A stretch of DNA of 64,000 nucleotides from NCBI GenBank assembly GCA_964019425.1, contig OZ025780.1:1196001-1260000 (forward strand). The letters are read 5' to 3'. The stretch comes from Flectonema sp. DT1601 (Eukaryota > Euglenozoa > Diplonemea > Diplonemida > Diplonemidae). Position 1 is the stretch's first letter, and every line of letters begins with the position of its first letter. The notes below the pieces were generated by a model. That model ran no database searches, was not told the DNA's origin, and saw only the letters and a program-made list of their open reading frames with translations. The position numbers and the translations under genes were made by a program. This document shows, one piece after another, positions 25,246 through 36,702 of this stretch.

Positions 25246-27690
25246 TTATGGTTCGTCAGCTTCAGCAAAAGCTTGAAACTTTTCCAAATGTTCTGTAATA
25301 CGAGTTGACTGAACTGGTCTAGAGGGTGGTGAATTCCCAGAAGATATCATCATCATAAGAAAATGCAAATCTGGTAATGATATGTGAGGCATCACTGACT
25401 GAACAAACTCTCGGCACTGCTGAGATGGCAAGCGACGAATCTCTGTGAATGAGGTTTGAACTTGAGCGAGTTTTTGTGCAAACTGCGATATCATAATCTC
25501 ATTAGCCGGAGTTAATTCTTCTCCACAACTGCTGACTGTTTCAGTAATTGGCGGTAAAGCAAGAGTAAATTGACCAGCCTGGGGCGTCTTCGGAGGTTCC
25601 AACGGATTCCCAGAACTCTCATCATGGGAGGTCGCTTGACCTTCTTGTTCCTTTTCTATGAGTCGTTGTTTTTCTCGTTCGTCCTTTTCTTGTTCTTCAA
25701 TGTAACCAAAGATACTTGGACGATGCTCAGCATCCACTCCGAGACAGTTATTTGTGTTATTCGCTCCTTCTTGAGCCTGTTCTGTTGCAGCAGCGTTACC
25801 AGATCCTGGTATACTAGGGGCATGGTTTCGAGACAATATCTGCCATGACCTCGCAAACGAAGACGATCTGAACAGAGGGGCAGGTGCGGGCTGTGGAGGT
25901 TGCGTACCCGATGCACTAATGTCATCGTCAACCTGATAGATTTCTATTCCCATCACTTGAGCTGCAGGGCTTTCTGCAGCACGCAGAGCAATTTCTCCTT
26001 GAGCCCTCCACTGAACTCCACTACTGCAGACGATTCCAGTACTGTATTCCTTTGCTAGTGTTTGTAGTAACTGTGCTTGTGTTACACCTGCTCCGAATGC
26101 TGTAAATGTCAATCTCTGTGGTGTTCCAACATTCCCAATGTAGACCTGACCAAAACCAACTCCAGACGCAATCGTCCCAGTTCTATTCCCGACGGAGTAT
26201 TTTTTTAAATATTGCGCGCAGCGAGCTTTTATAGACAGCGCGCACCTGCAGGCGTTAGGAGCCCTTGGAAACGATGACAAAACAGCAGCAGCGTCGAATC
26301 TGTGAACGACACCAGACTGAGCATTAATACAATCCATTACGTTCTCAAGGAATTCTTGTGTTGCTGAACTTAGTAGTTCATCAGGTAATTCGTTTATAAT
26401 ATTTTCGAGGTGAGTTGATAATACGGTCGTACACTTTCGGATATGAGTTCTGCACCCAACCATATGAGGAACACCTTCAATCTGTAAACTTGATGCACGT
26501 CGAAGTATCGATCCGCGTGTGACTGAAGAAGCTCTGTCTCTTTCTAGTTGCTCAACACCTTCCCAGATTTGACTAGTGTTGGGAGACTTACCACCTGTCG
26601 GAGGTAAGTTATTTAAAATATTACTATTTGAGGCGCCATTAGAGCCGTCTGTTCCTACAGACATTCTGTGAGGGGCATTTACCAGGGCACTGCTTTCTCT
26701 GTGAAGTCTGTGGAGGTGACCTTTCTGCTCTCCTCGTATTGTCTGAGGACCATGGAACATTGTATCATTTAAGTATGGTCGGTACTGTTCTAGGTAGCGA
26801 CTCAATACATCAACTGCTTCGTAGACTGGTGTCCCTTTTGAAGTCTGAACTGCTTCTTTAACTTTAACAACATCATAGTGTGCCATGGATTCAGCTACTT
26901 TGCTTATCGTTTGTAGAGCTGTTTCACTTTCACAACGTTCGACTACGCATCGCTCACCGAGAAGGAGAACCAGCATCTTTTGAATTATAACAAGAGTGAA
27001 TCTAACCACAATGAGATATACTAACAATCTATATTCACCAACCAACTTACTCCTGTCATGCAAAGGTTTATATAACGTGTTTCCGTGAGTGAAAGAGTTT
27101 GGTACGTTGTACAGATCAAGTGATGAAGGGAACGCTTCTTGAATCGTTTTCAGAGTTAAGAAAACAAACACAACAGTTGATAAATATATACTTCCTTTTC
27201 GTGAGAGTGAACTGTGACATGACGCAAGCAACAATTCTGGTAGTAGGAGAAGCGTCCAGGCATCGATAATTCCTTGATAAGAAAAATCTACAACAATACC
27301 AAGTATAAGGAAAATAGAAATTATTATAAACTGAACCTTCCCGACACTAACACTCTTCGTTATGTATATGTGAATGTGAGAAGTTACGGATGTGATTAGT
27401 AGAACAGCTGAAGTAATAAGTCTCATCAATCCAACATGGTCATAACTACTAGCGTTATCAATTATAAGACACACAGCTATTAGAGTTATAAACGAACACA
27501 TCGGAACAGCTGTTGCTTTTCTATATAACTCCTCAGCTTCATCATCGCCTCTGACGACACTCTGAAGTAGAGGACGACATAATATTCCCCACCACCCTAA
27601 AGCAGCAATCAACTGAGATTTGTTCTTTTCCTGATCTTCTTCTGTTGTAATGTTGATGTCTTCGGTAGCCGTCTCTGGAGACGGTTCCAT
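25246..27690 (-). CDS. Polytopic membrane protein with degenerate class III nucleotidyl-cyclase domain
   Basis: 814 residues, single exon. The N-terminal about 25 residues are acidic. Hydrophobic segments between about 62 and 250 make roughly six membrane spans. A linker rich in Ser/Asn follows (about 320-390). Residues about 405-590 resemble the class III adenylyl/guanylyl cyclase catalytic fold: a long helix pair, then G-V-V-H-R-F-D-A-A-A-V-L-S-S-F (where active enzymes have F-x-G-D-x-x-x-x-x-F), then G-V-G-F-G-Q-V-Y-I-G-N-V-G..R-L-T-F-T-A-F-G-A-G-V. The first metal-binding Asp strand is replaced by T-V-L-S-T-H-L, so catalysis is unlikely and a regulatory or ligand-sensing role is more plausible. 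The C-terminal about 230 residues are low-complexity (Pro, Gln, Glu). An acceptor (CCAAACAACAG) lies 3 nt before the ATG, so nearly no 5' UTR would remain after trans-splicing. Confidence 0.75.
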   Translation of the reverse strand: MEPSPETATEDINITTEEDQEKNKSQLIAALGWWGILCRPLLQSVVRGDDEAEELYRKATAVPMCSFITLIAVCLIIDNASSYDHVGLMRLITSAVLLITSVTSHIHIYITKSVSVGKVQFIIISIFLILGIVVDFSYQGIIDAWTLLLLPELLLASCHSSLSRKGSIYLSTVVFVFLTLKTIQEAFPSSLDLYNVPNSFTHGNTLYKPLHDRSKLVGEYRLLVYLIVVRFTLVIIQKMLVLLLGERCVVERCESETALQTISKVAESMAHYDVVKVKEAVQTSKGTPVYEAVDVLSRYLEQYRPYLNDTMFHGPQTIRGEQKGHLHRLHRESSALVNAPHRMSVGTDGSNGASNSNILNNLPPTGGKSPNTSQIWEGVEQLERDRASSVTRGSILRRASSLQIEGVPHMVGCRTHIRKCTTVLSTHLENIINELPDELLSSATQEFLENVMDCINAQSGVVHRFDAAAVLSSFPRAPNACRCALSIKARCAQYLKKYSVGNRTGTIASGVGFGQVYIGNVGTPQRLTFTAFGAGVTQAQLLQTLAKEYSTGIVCSSGVQWRAQGEIALRAAESPAAQVMGIEIYQVDDDISASGTQPPQPAPAPLFRSSSFARSWQILSRNHAPSIPGSGNAAATEQAQEGANNTNNCLGVDAEHRPSIFGYIEEQEKDEREKQRLIEKEQEGQATSHDESSGNPLEPPKTPQAGQFTLALPPITETVSSCGEELTPANEIMISQFAQKLAQVQTSFTEIRRLPSQQCREFVQSVMPHISLPDLHFLMMMISSGNSPPSRPVQSTRITEHLEKFQAFAEADEP

Positions 27691-27693
27691 TAC

Positions 27694-28427
27694 CTGTTGT
27701 TTGGTTAAGTAAATAATAATTTTATGTCACTTCGGATTTTTTTCAAATAATTCGAAAAGTTACATGAAAAACACATTTTTTTGTATCTATTGAAAATAAT
27801 TTGATAACAACCCAACAGTACAACAACTAAACTCATAAAACTTATTTCTTCAGTTCACATGATAAATTCTGATTATAAGAACGGCTGGGGGGGGGGTTGC
27901 GAACGCAGCAAGCGTTCGATAATCTGGCGATGTATTCGAGGCGTAGTAATTATAAAGTCATCGCTATAGCGGGCGGGGAAACACTCCCGGAAAGACGGGG
28001 AAAGAGGAAAACAAACAGGTACTCTATCAACCTCACAGTCATAGTCAGGGAGGAACAAGCTCAAACAGTAAAGCACTGTTGCAAGTCCCGTCTAGGTTAC
28101 AAACAACCTGACAACTGTCACTCAAATAGTGAAATATCTCTGTCTTAGTTAAGGTTTTCCTTTTAGCCCCAAATTCTACACTTTTTTTTTCTTTTTTTTT
28201 TTTTTTTGTGAATTTAATTCTTTTTGTTGTTGTTTTTCTTCAAAAAGTCTCACTGGTAACAACTTCACAAAGATTCATTTTTCAGTAAAATCAGAAAGAG
28301 GGAACTGGGAGTGAATTATAAACGAATAAATAGCAACATTCAGAGTGCTACTAGCAGCCTACGTCGACTACACATAAAAAATAAAGCTAATGAACCAAAC
28401 AAAGAGAATATTTTTATTCTATGCTGT
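27694..28427. other. Intergenic spacer
   Basis: Contains a G run (about 27887-27896) and T tracts near 28180-28207. The less AT-rich part at 27890-28150 is open on both strands over a short length but matches nothing known. Confidence 0.5.
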
Positions 28428-29644
28428 TTAGTTTGCGCTAACAGGAGCCGCCTTCTGGAGTGCCTCACAAAGAGCGATTGATTCGAAGGCGACGTGAGAA
28501 ACATCGCATGTGTGGCGAGAGAGGTTGGCAAGTTGGGAAGTTAAGAAAAGAGTTTCTATACGAGATGGCTTGTGGTTGCGGTCTTCTTCAGGAGAACCCT
28601 TCTTTCTAGTGAGAGTGAGGTACTTGTGTAGTTCTGAAATAACATTCTCAGAGAGTTCAACCATAGCAGTAGCGCTAGTAGTTTGATAAGTAGACAAAGC
28701 CAAGTCTGATGCAACCACGTTATCTTCGGTAGTACAGTTCAAAGAGTACTGTGGTGAGGTTCCTAATTCCCACAAGAACTCATCGATAAGGTGGCTGTTA
28801 AAGATTGTAACTGGAAGCTCAACAAAGAAATCTGTTGAAGTAATCTGACTACTGTTAATAACTTGTTGACAAAAGTCTTTCTTGTCACTGTTCTCTTTGT
28901 ACAGCTTTATGAACTCTGGCTTAAGCTTTAATGCCTTCAAGTAAAGCTTACCGTGAAGTGACTTCAAAGGGTCAAACAACAAACAGACGCAGTTTTGTGC
29001 TCCCAACACCGACTGATAGATGCTCATGGTGTCGATGAAGTTTGCGTTGATGTGGTGTTCCTGCCAAGTAATTCCGTACCAACCAATAACCATATCAGCG
29101 TTTGTTGCAGCATTCAGCTTATTGGTTGCCTCCACGTACTGCTTTGACTCAGCCTGTTATTGTTATTAGTTGTTTTCCAAGGTAAGGTTAAGAATAAAAA
29201 AGAATAATAAACACCTATTAAATAATGAAAAACATAAAAACACATACGTCATCATTCTGGTTAGGAAGTGGGATACAGTTGGTAATCTCCATAGTAGTTC
29301 CTGAAGTCATTCCCATGCACTGACCAGTCACCATCTCTGGAAGGTATTCCTTTGAATGTTGAAGTATCTTCAGCACAACGATACCATCAACCTGAACTGA
29401 CTGAACTGGGGTATTGATATCAGCCTTTTCCTCCTGTTGGATGTGTTTATTATAGAAGTTCATAATAATTAGAGAAACCTTCAAATTCAAAGCTTTTCAA
29501 AAAAAAAAAGTAGTTTTTCATATTATAACCGAAAGGTGGCAGTTACATCTGCTGACCTCCCGCAAGTGGTAAACTCCTTTATAAGAAATAACATACCGTA
29601 GTGTTCCTCACCGCATGTCTGATGTGTGGGTAGTCAGAGAGCAT
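28428..29644 (-). CDS. EIF3H: Translation initiation factor eIF3 subunit h (MPN-domain)
   Basis: Three exons: 29597-29644 (16 codons), 29248-29433 and 28428-29153. They give 319 residues, with introns of 163 and 94 nt (both GTATGT donors, CCAACAG and ATAACAG acceptors). The MPN domain begins V-Q-V-D-G-I-V-V-L-K-I-L-Q-H and runs through E-I-T-N-C-I-P-L-P..G-W-Y, matching eIF3h. It has no JAMM metal site (the H-x-H..S..D set is absent), as in eIF3h and eIF3f, which are non-catalytic. The C-terminal half has the diagnostic F-V-E-L-P-V-T-I-F-N-S-H-L-I-D and L-W-E-L. eIF3h sits in the outer octamer of eIF3 and helps 43S scanning and reinitiation. A splice acceptor (CCTTTTTAG, boundary at 29670) is 25 nt upstream of the ATG. 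The upstream gene ends only about 270 nt away, the tightest gene spacing in the window. Confidence 0.93.
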
Positions 29645-29939
29645 TGTTGTAAGAGATTAAACAGATTACCTAAAAAGGAAAACTTTAAATCACAATTCTT
29701 TACATTTAAAATGTTATTTAGCTAAAAAATGTATTCCAACAGTCCTGGAAGAAGTAATTTATTATAACTCCTCCAACTCTCATCATCTGTGACATAATTA
29801 AGTAAAGATGCTGAATAAGAATAAATTAACACCAGCAAAAGGAACGACGTTCGTCATCACATTTGGAAACCTAATTTCCGGACCGTGTAAATGGCGGACA
29901 ACAAAACATAACAAAGCACAGGTACTACTGGGCGGCAAA

Positions 29940-31551
29940 TTATTTCTTTTTCTTTTCCTTTGTTTTCTTTGTATCCTGAGGCATAATAAGAGAGTCATCC
30001 CATTCAGTGTTAACAGTGCGAGGAGGATGTAATTTAGGAGAACCCTGTGTTGTTTATTTTTATGATGTCATTATGAAGATGGGTTTAGATTGCCAAACAT
30101 ACCAACTTCTCTTGACCATCGACGTATAAGATTTCACCAAATATTTCAATAGAAGTTAGTTGAAGTTCTAATGAACCAAAACTGTTAGGACCAACTTGTC
30201 TGATTCTGAAATATCGATAGAACTGTCTGGTTTCTTCTTCGAATGGATCAATGCATTCTAAACCAAAAACCAGATCTTGTTTTAAATGATTCTTACTCTT
30301 TGTATTCTCTCTAATCGACCAAGTTCCACAAGGAGTACTTTTATTTATTGTTTCATCATTGTAATGTTCTTTTAGTATAGTCCAAGTTTTACCATTTAGA
30401 GATCCCTCAAGTAACCAATTCCTTGGATAATATCCCGAAAGTATTGGATGAAATGAAACAAAAGAGTACGCACTAGGTATTATTACCATGTCAGAAAAGT
30501 CGAACGATACCCATTGATTTTTCGAATCTTTGGTACAGAAATACTCCACCCGCTCATCCACAAGACTCGCAGGGTCGCTCTGACCCCATAAAGAAGAACA
30601 AGCAACTAGAATGCTGATACTACCTTGTGATGGGTTGGTAAATGGTAATCTAAAGTCATCAGTTCCAATGAAGGATACAATTCCTTGACATCGATCAGGA
30701 ATTTCTCGTGAACGAACCTTTGGTCTTAGTTGTAAACTATTTCTAAATAAGTTCCTTATATTAACACACGGATTGTTGTGTTGAAAAAGTGTATCCGCTA
30801 AAGATTCCATCTCAAAGAAAGCTGATTCTCGAGTTATGGGAACACGTCTGAAGTACGTTGTGTTAGTAGTGTCGACTAAGAACTTGTATTCACCTTTACC
30901 AAACTGTAGATGCCTGACAAGTGTTGCCCAAAAAGATAATGGATTTTGTGATCTGAAAACAGACCCCTCATCTTCTTCAGGAATGAAATCCTGCTGAAGC
31001 TTCTCCATTTGAGATGGTAATTGCTCTGTCTGTCTTCTGCTAACGGGGTAGTCGAATGATTTTGGTTGAATACTTTTCCGTTTTCCATTTAACAGTAACT
31101 GCTGCATGTGGTAGTTTTCCGATTGTAAGAGATTGACTTGATTTTCTAACTCATGCACCTTTTCATGTAATGGCATCATGCCTTTGACATATTCCGTGTG
31201 GTAGGTTTGCATTCTAAGAAGAGATCTCCTAATAATTGAGAGCTCAACTATGAGTTGACTGATGACGTCGTCGTCGTTGTGAACGCTCTTTTTTCGTATC
31301 TTCCCAAACATTGGAAATGTCGGAGTTCCATTCAACCTGGTATTGGTATCCATCCCCAAACGAGAATAGATTTGTCCTTGTTTGGTAATCCTCTCCACGC
31401 ATTGCATTACAATCTTAAACTCAACGTCGAATACTCGCTTGTCTCGAATGTTATCTTGAGCACGGTGCTGATCAGAATTATTCATCTTAATCTCATCACT
31501 AACATTCGTCAAGCAACCATCCAACGATGGGAGACGCGTACAAGACGCCAT
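29940..31551 (-). CDS. F5/8 type C (discoidin-like) domain protein with N-terminal coiled coil
   Basis: Two exons, 30103-31551 and 29940-30044, with a 58-nt intron (GTATGT..AACACAG, phase 0, the shortest here) give 517 residues. The ATG at 31549-31551 was chosen because a strong acceptor (TTTCTTTCAG) lies 12 nt upstream. Residues about 100-170 form a coiled coil (E-L-E-N-Q-V-N-L-L-Q-S-E-N). Residues about 290-480 match the galactose-binding-like F5/8C fold as used in BTB/kelch-type intracellular proteins: a Trp-rich strand N-Q-W-V-S-F-D-F, the motif N-W-L-L-E-G-S-L-N-G-K-T-W-T-I-L, and a closing F-R-I-R-Q-V-G-P-N strand. The short last exon adds a Lys-rich tail (nine or so Lys in the last 14), possibly a nuclear signal. 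The role is not clear; family members often mediate protein or glycan binding. Confidence 0.8.
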
Positions 31552-31563
31552 GTACCTCAACAA

Positions 31564-32691
31564 CTGAAAGAAATTGAGCCTTCGATCTTGAGGGGTGAAG
31601 TATATAATTGGATTAAAGAATCACTCGCATAGGTGTCAGTCAGATATATCAGAAAACCTTTTATGAACTCGCACAAAACGTTTTTTGCTTTTTGGCAGTA
31701 ATTAACCTAAGAGTAAGAAAATAGTTTGGTTTAGTTTCAGCGACGCAATTAGAGAAAAGGAAAAGGGAGGAAAACACAGAGAGCAAAACAGAGAACGGAA
31801 TTGTGAACTGTGATCTATCGGGTCTACTATACCGTAATTATAAAAAAGGGCTCCTTCGAATTACATCAATCAGGAAAGAAGTTGAAATAATAATTGCCGA
31901 ACATCGTTTTCGGAAAACAAACATAAGTTTCGTGTAAGTGCGATACGACTACTTTCTACTTTCCATGCACGGCTCTCTCTCGAGCATCGTTACTGAACAC
32001 CAAACGCACTCAACGTGATGTCTTCAATGGTACTGTAGCAGAGGAAATAATATTTTTTTTTTTTTTGAATTGTTGCAGCTAACAGAACATAAAGACTGGG
32101 CTATGTTGTTGGTGTGTTTAACTGAACTTACCGATTATTGCTGAAGTAAAGAAAAAAGAACCAAAAAAATACTTTTTTTTCTTTTTTTTTTTTTTTTCCA
32201 TTTCTTTCACTTAATCATTTGCAACATTTTTGCCTCGAAATTTAGTAAGTCAATTCGTAACTGAAGAATAATAGCGGTGATCCCTTCAGAGATTCTCTTT
32301 ACACGTATGGAACAAGCGCCATTCCCACAGAGGTCAGGATAAGCACACGATAGGCTGGGCCAGGGTAAAATATTCTACAGGATGATTCTCAACAAAAAAA
32401 TAAAAAAAATCACCCTTCATATTATTTATATACCACCACTAGCCCCATTTTTAAAAAACAAAAAACCAAATCAAAACAATAAAAGCAAAAAAAACAAGTT
32501 AGATACGTACGCGTGCTTGGGAGTGGACCTTTTTTTATAATTTAATTCTGCCTCCGTGTGCCTACGTGTCATAACGGCAAGTGATAAAAACAAACCAGTT
32601 ATATTAAAAAGAACTAAGGAGAGAGGATTAGGAGTTAAAAAGTTAAGAAGAGAAAAAGCATCCAAACAAAATATAATAAAGTAGTTAGTTT
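31564..32691. other. Intergenic spacer, 1.1 kb
   Basis: AT-rich; poly(T) at about 32050-32066 and 32181-32198. No coding region, tRNA or repeat shared with the rest of the window was recognised. Confidence 0.5.
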
Positions 32692-33822
32692 TTAGGGTGG
32701 TGATGGAGATGTGTCTTCCTCCATTTCTTCTTCTTCTTCTTCGTCGTCGTCATCGAAGTCGGAATCATTGTCGTCATCATCAGCTGGTCGGCTATCAATA
32801 GTCATGATTGGAACTCTGTCAATGTGTTGTCTCTGAGCAGCATATGATATCACTAACATTGGATGAGCGTGAGTCATTCTTGATTGACACTCAACATTGT
32901 ATTGACAAGTTTCACACCTGTCATAGTCATAACAGAGAGCACAGCGATATCTTTTCTCAGTTGCGAGCGGTATCTTCCCGCAAACATCACAACAGCAGTG
33001 ATGATTCTGAGGCTTTGGAATTATTGTCATCGGTGGGTATAAAATCCTTCTATGAGTTGCATGTATTGAATTATTATCTCCAGTGAAAAGATTGTGTCTT
33101 CTACAACTTTCTAAGTCTTGCAATCTTGTGAATACGTCTCTGCCTTCTTTGGTGTCGCATATGAATTTCCGTTTACCAATTCCACAAAATAAGCAAACCT
33201 CCTTACAACAATCAACGCATCCGACACAGATGTCACTCAAAGGTGAGTTGCAGTCAGAGCAATGCCTAATGACACCATCGTACATTTTAGTTGGAAACCA
33301 ATTCAACATTTGATAGCAAAACCTGCCTGCCTGGAGACGCGGAAAATTGCATGCCTTGGGCCACTTGATTAATACATGTGACTCTGGGTGCCATTTAATA
33401 CAAGTTTTTTCACAGTCAGAACACATGACCCAATCACCACCATAACAATGAAGACAAGAATATAACGGGCCATCAATTGGGAATCCTCTACACTTTATAC
33501 ATCGGAGTACATGACGAGCTTTTGTCCGTTTATCAAACTGGACGCATAAGTCTTTCCAGCTGCCTGTTTGTTCTCGTAGTTGTAGTTTTGTCTCTTGTGG
33601 TAGACCTCCACGTCTTTGAACTATACATTTAAATATATATTCCCAGTCTAGTGTTTTATATATCTGTGATGACGACATCATAACTCGTATCACGTCTTCG
33701 GTAGTACCCCAGTCGGCCAATACAATCGTTAGCAGTATTGAAGGGAGTATAGGATCATCTTTCTGGGTTGATATATTTCTTCGTTTCTCCTTCTCCGAAT
33801 AACTCCTGCTGTTGGTCAACAT
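32692..33822 (-). CDS. ZZ-type zinc-finger protein with acidic C-terminus
   Basis: 376 residues, single exon. The first about 100 residues are helical with an F-box-like look (I-L-P-S-I-L-L-T-I-V-L..W-E-Y-I-F-K-C-I-V), which is tentative. At least three Cys/His-rich modules follow. One (about 108-150) and the last (about 275-325, C-x2-C..Y-R-C-x2-C-x-D-Y-D-x-C-x2-C, then H-x-H) fit the ZZ finger, which binds ubiquitin-like tails, SUMO or histone H3 N-termini. The middle cluster (about 185-220) has eight closely spaced Cys. The C-terminus is an uninterrupted Asp/Glu tract of about 20 residues. A very good acceptor (ATTATCGTTACAG) sits 10 nt before the ATG. A ubiquitin-system or chromatin reader role is plausible but inferred. 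Confidence 0.75.
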   Translation of the reverse strand: MLTNSRSYSEKEKRRNISTQKDDPILPSILLTIVLADWGTTEDVIRVMMSSSQIYKTLDWEYIFKCIVQRRGGLPQETKLQLREQTGSWKDLCVQFDKRTKARHVLRCIKCRGFPIDGPLYSCLHCYGGDWVMCSDCEKTCIKWHPESHVLIKWPKACNFPRLQAGRFCYQMLNWFPTKMYDGVIRHCSDCNSPLSDICVGCVDCCKEVCLFCGIGKRKFICDTKEGRDVFTRLQDLESCRRHNLFTGDNNSIHATHRRILYPPMTIIPKPQNHHCCCDVCGKIPLATEKRYRCALCYDYDRCETCQYNVECQSRMTHAHPMLVISYAAQRQHIDRVPIMTIDSRPADDDDNDSDFDDDDEEEEEEMEEDTSPSPP

Positions 33823-33832
33823 GTACTGTCAC

Positions 33833-34240
33833 CTGTAACGATAATAATCTTAAGTTTAATTGCACGATTAATATCAGATTAGGGAGAAATACTTTTAGAC
33901 CCAGATAACCTTTTATATTTCCTATTGTCTTCAGTTTGTCTTAACGATAGTTGATTCCCATCTGTCCGCTGTTAAGAACCCCAATGGATGACATTCAAAG
34001 AAGGGGAACGCAAGAAAAAAGAAGTTTTCAAATAAAGAAGATGAAAAAGACAAGTTGAAAAGAACAAAATCCGAAAGCAGCCAAGACTAAGAATAGTCAA
34101 CAAGCAAGACATTAAAATAGTTAGTATCATTAATTTTAGAACAGAAAAGTGAGAATAAGAAAAGTAGAGATTAGTAAAAGAAAAGTATTCATTTCTACAG
34201 TTTCCTAACATCAAAGGGTAAATAGAATACAAAATAGTTA
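33833..34240. other. Spacer upstream of the ZZ gene
   Basis: AT-rich, nothing recognised; it leads into the repeat island. Confidence 0.4.
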
Positions 34241-34245
34241 GTATT

Positions 34246-34690
34246 AATAATCGACTTCCAGCCTACAGGCTAACAGGTTGTAGACAACTAAAGAAAATAA
34301 AAGAGAAATGATCTGGGAGTGGGGGGTAAGGTGAAAAAAATAAAAAATCTTCTTTCTTTCATATACATCTTTCTTTATAATACGACCACATGTGCCATAT
34401 GCCCACACTCCACGAAAGAAAATAGAAAACCCCGGAACAGTACCGAGGATCGTTCACCCCCAGTTGTCCAAAGCATTATAATTGTACTGCGGGCTTACCG
34501 AAAAGCTTTAGAAATGTACCACAAGAAAATTGGGCAGCACATAGCCATATCACTCAGCAAGAAATGAAAACCAAAAGGATCAGGTAAGATGACAGTCAGT
34601 TTAAGGTCATAACTGCGCCGGACCTGAGGCTAACAGGTTGTAATCAACTAAAGAAAATAAAAGAGAAATGATCTGGGAGTGGGGGGGGGA
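34246..34690 (+). repeat. Second copy of the 6.4-kb dispersed repeat
   Basis: 34302-34622 matches 6590-6890 with a few substitutions. The stretch that follows (34626-34690) repeats the start of the same unit (GAGGCTAACAGGTTGTA.. through ..TGATCTGGGAGTGGGG), so the unit begins again directly after itself and is interrupted. Confidence 0.7.
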
Positions 34691-35612
34691 CTTTGATACG
34701 ATACGAAAAGATTTATCTGGGAAGAATACTGCAGGTCTTTGCACAAAAAATTAAAAATACTGTCACCATGAAACAGAAGGCGTTGAACATTGCCTGGTTT
34801 CTTTGGTGGAGGCCACGTGAACGTAGTTGAGCACCTCTTGCCTACGCTACCGTAACAGTGAAAAACAGCTGTAAATTAAAATCAATGTGAAAAAAATAAA
34901 ATGAAACCAAAGGTTAACAGTGGACGAACCCGACGTAAGGCTTTCCTAGACTACTCGAGTCTTCAGCGGTCCGCTCGGTGATAGCAGCCTAGGAAGGACA
35001 AGCTCACCCATCTGCCTGGAGACCATTCAAATTGGCTCGCTCTAAATTGGCGACCTAAACGCTCTACCCTATCGCCGCGATTGCCACTGACAACCTCTAA
35101 CCAACTATACTACGACCAAAAATAAGGGGAAAGGGGAAAGTGTGCTTATACCTGTACAGCCACGACTCTCGATTTCCGTAGTGGAGCCCCCCGCGGCACT
35201 CCCTATATAGTGCACTATGCTTGTCTCTTTTGCTATATAACTTGTCCCTTGGGCTATATAGGAAAAGCAGCAAAGAACTCAACATGGAAAAAGCCGTTAA
35301 AACATTTGTCTGGTTAAAACGGATCGGTGGGTAAAATTACGCAAGAACAACCATAAGGTCTCCCACGGTTTAATGTAGCACATCTCCACGCCAGTCTCAA
35401 TGACCGAGGTAATGTACTAAGGTGGAACTTTGATACGATACGAAAAGATTTATCTGGGAAGAATACTGCAGGTCTTTGCACAAAAAATTAGGGGGGGGGG
35501 ATTCCCAGGAAGGTGAAAAAAACAAAAAATCTTCTTTCTTTCATATACATCTTTCTTTATAATACGACCACATGTGCCATATGCCCACACTCCACGAAAA
35601 AAAATAAGAACA
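34689..35612. repeat. Nested repeat island with two copies of a 65-70 bp motif
   Basis: A segment starting ACTTTGATACGATACG occurs at 34690-34752 and again at 35426-35490, nearly identical; its first dozen bases also recur at 59511-59530. After the second copy comes a third, shorter piece of the dispersed repeat (35511-35612). Between them (about 34930-35120, minus strand) are tRNA-like boxes: TAGTATAGTTGG resembles an A box and GGGTTCGTCC a B box, compatible with a tRNA-derived SINE, weakly. Confidence 0.5.
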
Positions 35613-36382
35613 TCAAAGAAAAAGAACTCAATAAATTGTTGAAGCGACGCCAGTAGTTTCGTCCACGGGTAACCCTAGTCTTTTCAATATTTATGGTTGA
35701 ACGAGTGGTGGCACGTATGTTAGTTTTTTTTTTTTTTTTTTTTTGAAGCCTAGGAAGCCAAAAGCCAGGAAAAGCTCACAGAGTAACAGTTATATCGCTA
35801 CCAGCAACCGTGAGACTCTCACAGACGATAAGAGACGTAGAATAACCTGGAACAAATGACTACCTAAACCCACCGTCCACGCGAGCAGACAGTGTTAGAG
35901 ACGGCTGATAACGCCAATTTTCGCCAAAGAGAGGGAGAACACGCCACATTAGATCAGAAAATAAGAAATAAAGTAATGATAAGTAAGAGAAATGATACTA
36001 ATAAATAAAATAAGAAATTACACTAGAGGAAAGAGACGTTCATTATCAACCTCGGGGATTACTTCGCAGGAGGCGACTTAGGCGAGAGAGGAACTTAGAA
36101 AGCTTGGATTCCGACCAGCTAGGATTGACCAGCACATTAACCATAAAAAGGTCATCAATAACAACATTTAAATCGGTAGCTTTATAAGCGTTATCAATAA
36201 GTTCCATAACATATTCCTTCACATCAGAACCCAGTAGCGAGAAACTTGTCTTCCTTTCGATGTGTTAGTATTAATAATTTATTAATAAAAAAAAAAAAAA
36301 AAAAATCAAATGCAAAAATTCGAGGACAACAAACAAATACGGAGGGTAATGCTGTGAGTATAAAATAATTTTTCAGAGCATA
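35613..36382. other. Spacer between repeat island and rDNA-bearing element
   Basis: Poly(T) at about 35726-35744 and poly(A) at about 36288-36305; otherwise unrecognised. The part from 35870 to 36270 is moderately GC and non-coding. Confidence 0.4.
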
Positions 36383-36542
36383 AAATTAATTGGGAAAACC
36401 TCTAATTCAACAAAAATAGTTTGCGAAATCGCCAACTCCCTACAAAAAAAAGTTGTCCACCAGGACTCGAACTTGACCCAAAAATTTGGCTTGCGGCGGG
36501 TTTTTTGTTTTTTAGCCTACCAAGCGGGAAGAGTGCAAGGGT

Positions 36543-36579
36543 GGCTTGCGTCCGCCAAATTCTTGGCGGGACGCAAGCC
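36543..36579. other. GC-rich perfect-stem hairpin inside the rDNA-bearing element
   Basis: GGCTTGCGTCCGCCAA, a 4-nt loop, then its complement with one bulged G. It is strikingly GC-rich for this genome and is followed by a C run and a G run (about 36578-36606) that could form further structure. Confidence 0.75.
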
Positions 36580-36670
36580 CCCCCAACCCCCCCAAGGGGG
36601 GGGGGGAGCCCCTAATAAAAGCCCGCCTGTTCCGTACAAAGTCCAACTTGAAAAAACAAATTTGCAACTG

Positions 36671-36671
<1 letters not shown>

Positions 36672-36702
<31 letters not shown>

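Noticed and set aside
29798-29998. Separate 66-residue minus-strand frame
   Set aside because: It overlaps the last exon of the F5/8C gene in another frame; the spliced frame gives a sensible Lys-rich C-terminus.
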